In this document: piece by piece, positions 63,018-64,000 of the stretch
How positions within the stretch are numbered: the first letter of the stretch is position 1
Layout: each line of letters begins with the position of its first letter
NCBI GenBank assembly: GCA_033239125.1
Contig: BSWB01000008.1
Coordinates: forward strand, 3,998,001-4,062,000
DNA from: Fagopyrum homotropicum
Lineage: Eukaryota; Streptophyta; Magnoliopsida; Caryophyllales; Polygonaceae
Reading direction: 5' to 3'
DNA: 64,000 nucleotides
Program-made: the position numbers and the translations under genes
Notes under the pieces: generated by a model
The model's input: the letters and a program-made list of their open reading frames with translations, nothing else
What the model was told of the DNA's origin: nothing
The model's database searches: none

Positions 63018-64000
63018 TGTTCGCCCCAAACGGTGTGTGCAAGCTTTAAATTTATAACCCTAGACTTAAGCTTAAAACAAGGATGCGAACCCGCAGTGTA
63101 CGGGTCAATCGTAGTAAAAGCAAAGAATTCCAGGGGTCGATCACAGGGACTTAGTGAAACAAAGTCCAATTACGGTATGCTTATGTGAATACTAACCACA
63201 AAGGCAATTAAAACAATCAAAGATGAATAAGAAGTCAATAAAGCAAACATGCAATTCTAGGGATTAAAGCATCTAGTTGTGGTTCCAACTCAAGATCTAA
63301 AGATAAGCGGACAAAGCTGAGGTTTTTGCATGAGGAAGGTGTTACTAAAGTGGAATAGATCACCGGGTAAGTCTCACTACTCACTAATCCAAAACCGTAA
63401 CTCCTATTACCGGGTAAGTCTCAAGGAATTAAGATAAAGAACTATAACCTCAAACTAACACACCATCTAAGGGAATAGAATCAACCTTTACCGGGTAAGT
63501 CTCAGGCTAACTCACAAAGATGGGTTGAAAGCACACTCAAACCCCAATAAAGGATAAACCTTTATTACCTACACTTATGATCTTAGGTATACAAACTAAG
63601 GAATTACCGGGTAAGTCTCATCCTAAGCTTGCATTGAACCAGGAAAGGTATAATCAGGATAGGTTTTGGCAAACTCTAACACTTAACTCTCAGTTTAGGA
63701 TCAGATAAGTCACCTCGGTCAGCCAAATTCCACCCCGGCCGAGATGTTCATCGATTGAACGAGATGCTTAGGGTTAAGGTTAAAGACTCGAACTTTCAGG
63801 GTCCTACTGGAATCTAAGATTATTCTATCATCGTTTTTCCCACAACCTTCAGCCAATCACCCTAGAATCACACAAGGAAATTAGCCACTCATCATCATGA
63901 AAGTATTAATCAAGTATATGGGAAGAAGGTGAATATTTGAACAAGAAGAATTTAATGAGAAGACTTCAATAACTGAATCAAATATCACAACAAAGCGTTC
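63018..64000. mobile_element. Athila-3 LTR, runs off the window
   Basis: TGTTCGCCCCAAACGGTGTG and the following GCGAACCCGCAGTGTACGG match the plus-strand start of the Athila-1 LTRs. The body has diverged: several CCGGGTAAGTCTCA blocks (63364-63620) occur where Athila-1 has GTTGATGAGGCTC-type blocks. CACCTCGGTC and CCCCGGCCGAGATG at 63711-63746 place it with Athila-2. Orientation cannot be proved without the internal region. By analogy with Athila-1 this end is the 3' end of a minus-strand LTR. Confidence 0.85.

Noticed and set aside
61938..63188. 416-codon open frame as a host gene
   Set aside because: It starts inside the G LTR, crosses the Athila-3 insertion point at 63018 and has low-complexity Pro/Ser/Arg composition with no recognisable domain. 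It is open because of the GC-rich block.
63364..63625. CRISPR-like array of CCGGGTAAGTCTCA blocks
   Set aside because: The blocks are short, irregularly spaced and imperfect, and correspond to similarly spaced GAGGCTC blocks in the Athila-1 LTR. The DNA is eukaryotic.

Overview
The window is repeat-dense plant nuclear DNA, of the kind found in pericentromeric or other heterochromatin. It is built almost entirely of LTR retrotransposons of two Ty3/Gypsy lineages. The first is Athila, recognised by a tRNA-Asp primer site, an FMDD reverse transcriptase and the ATHILA-type third ORF. The second is Tekay/Del-like chromoviruses, with LTRs running TGTAAC...GTTACA, a tRNA-iMet primer site TGGTATCAGAGC, and integrase and chromodomain remnants. 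I found no host protein gene, tRNA, rRNA or CRISPR array. The species cannot be named from the sequence.

Layout. 1-28002: a truncated minus-strand chromovirus (C1) holds a plus-strand element B (2940-27846, TSD AATCT). B's 5' LTR is itself split by a nearly intact, very young Athila element (Athila-1, minus strand, 3837-16972, TSD ACCGT) and by a solo LTR (H, 18597-21110, TSD CGAGT). Removing the two inserts gives a 2808-bp 5' LTR against a 2809-bp 3' LTR at 25038-27846. 28003-31381: remnant of another minus-strand element (F2). 31382-37713: chromovirus C2 (minus strand), which shares with C1 the same nested LTR junction. 37714-48175: two oppositely oriented D-family LTRs flank a decayed, integrase-less Athila-2 (plus strand, about 39690-46687). 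48176-51700: internal region of a plus-strand chromovirus with RNase H and integrase, cut off inside integrase. About 51700-60063: minus-strand element F, whose 5' LTR holds a C-family solo LTR (56238-58313, TSD AAAAC). 60064-63017: 3' part of a plus-strand element (G) with its LTR, interrupted at 63018 by the LTR of a third Athila that runs off the window.

Function. Athila-1 has gag, pol (end of protease, RT, RNase H, integrase) and the third ORF open over their full length. One in-frame TAA inside the protease separates gag from pol. Elements B, F, F2 and G have decayed or missing coding regions but recognisable PBS, PPT and LTRs. B's LTRs are about 99% identical, so it was probably moved in trans.

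Two patterns deserve most attention. First, nine chromoviral LTRs of several families keep the same set of signals: a splice donor AG|GTAAGT inside a GTAAGTCC/GGACTTAC hairpin, a CTAAC/CTAAT branch point, and an acceptor (TGCAG|GTTAG-like). Together these predict a 440-505 nt leader intron within the LTR. Second, the Athila elements carry clusters of a short palindrome at homologous sites. It is CCACGGCCGTGG in Athila-1 but CCTCGACCGAGG in Athila-2 and Athila-3, as if the whole set had been exchanged together.

All alignments and difference counts were made by eye.
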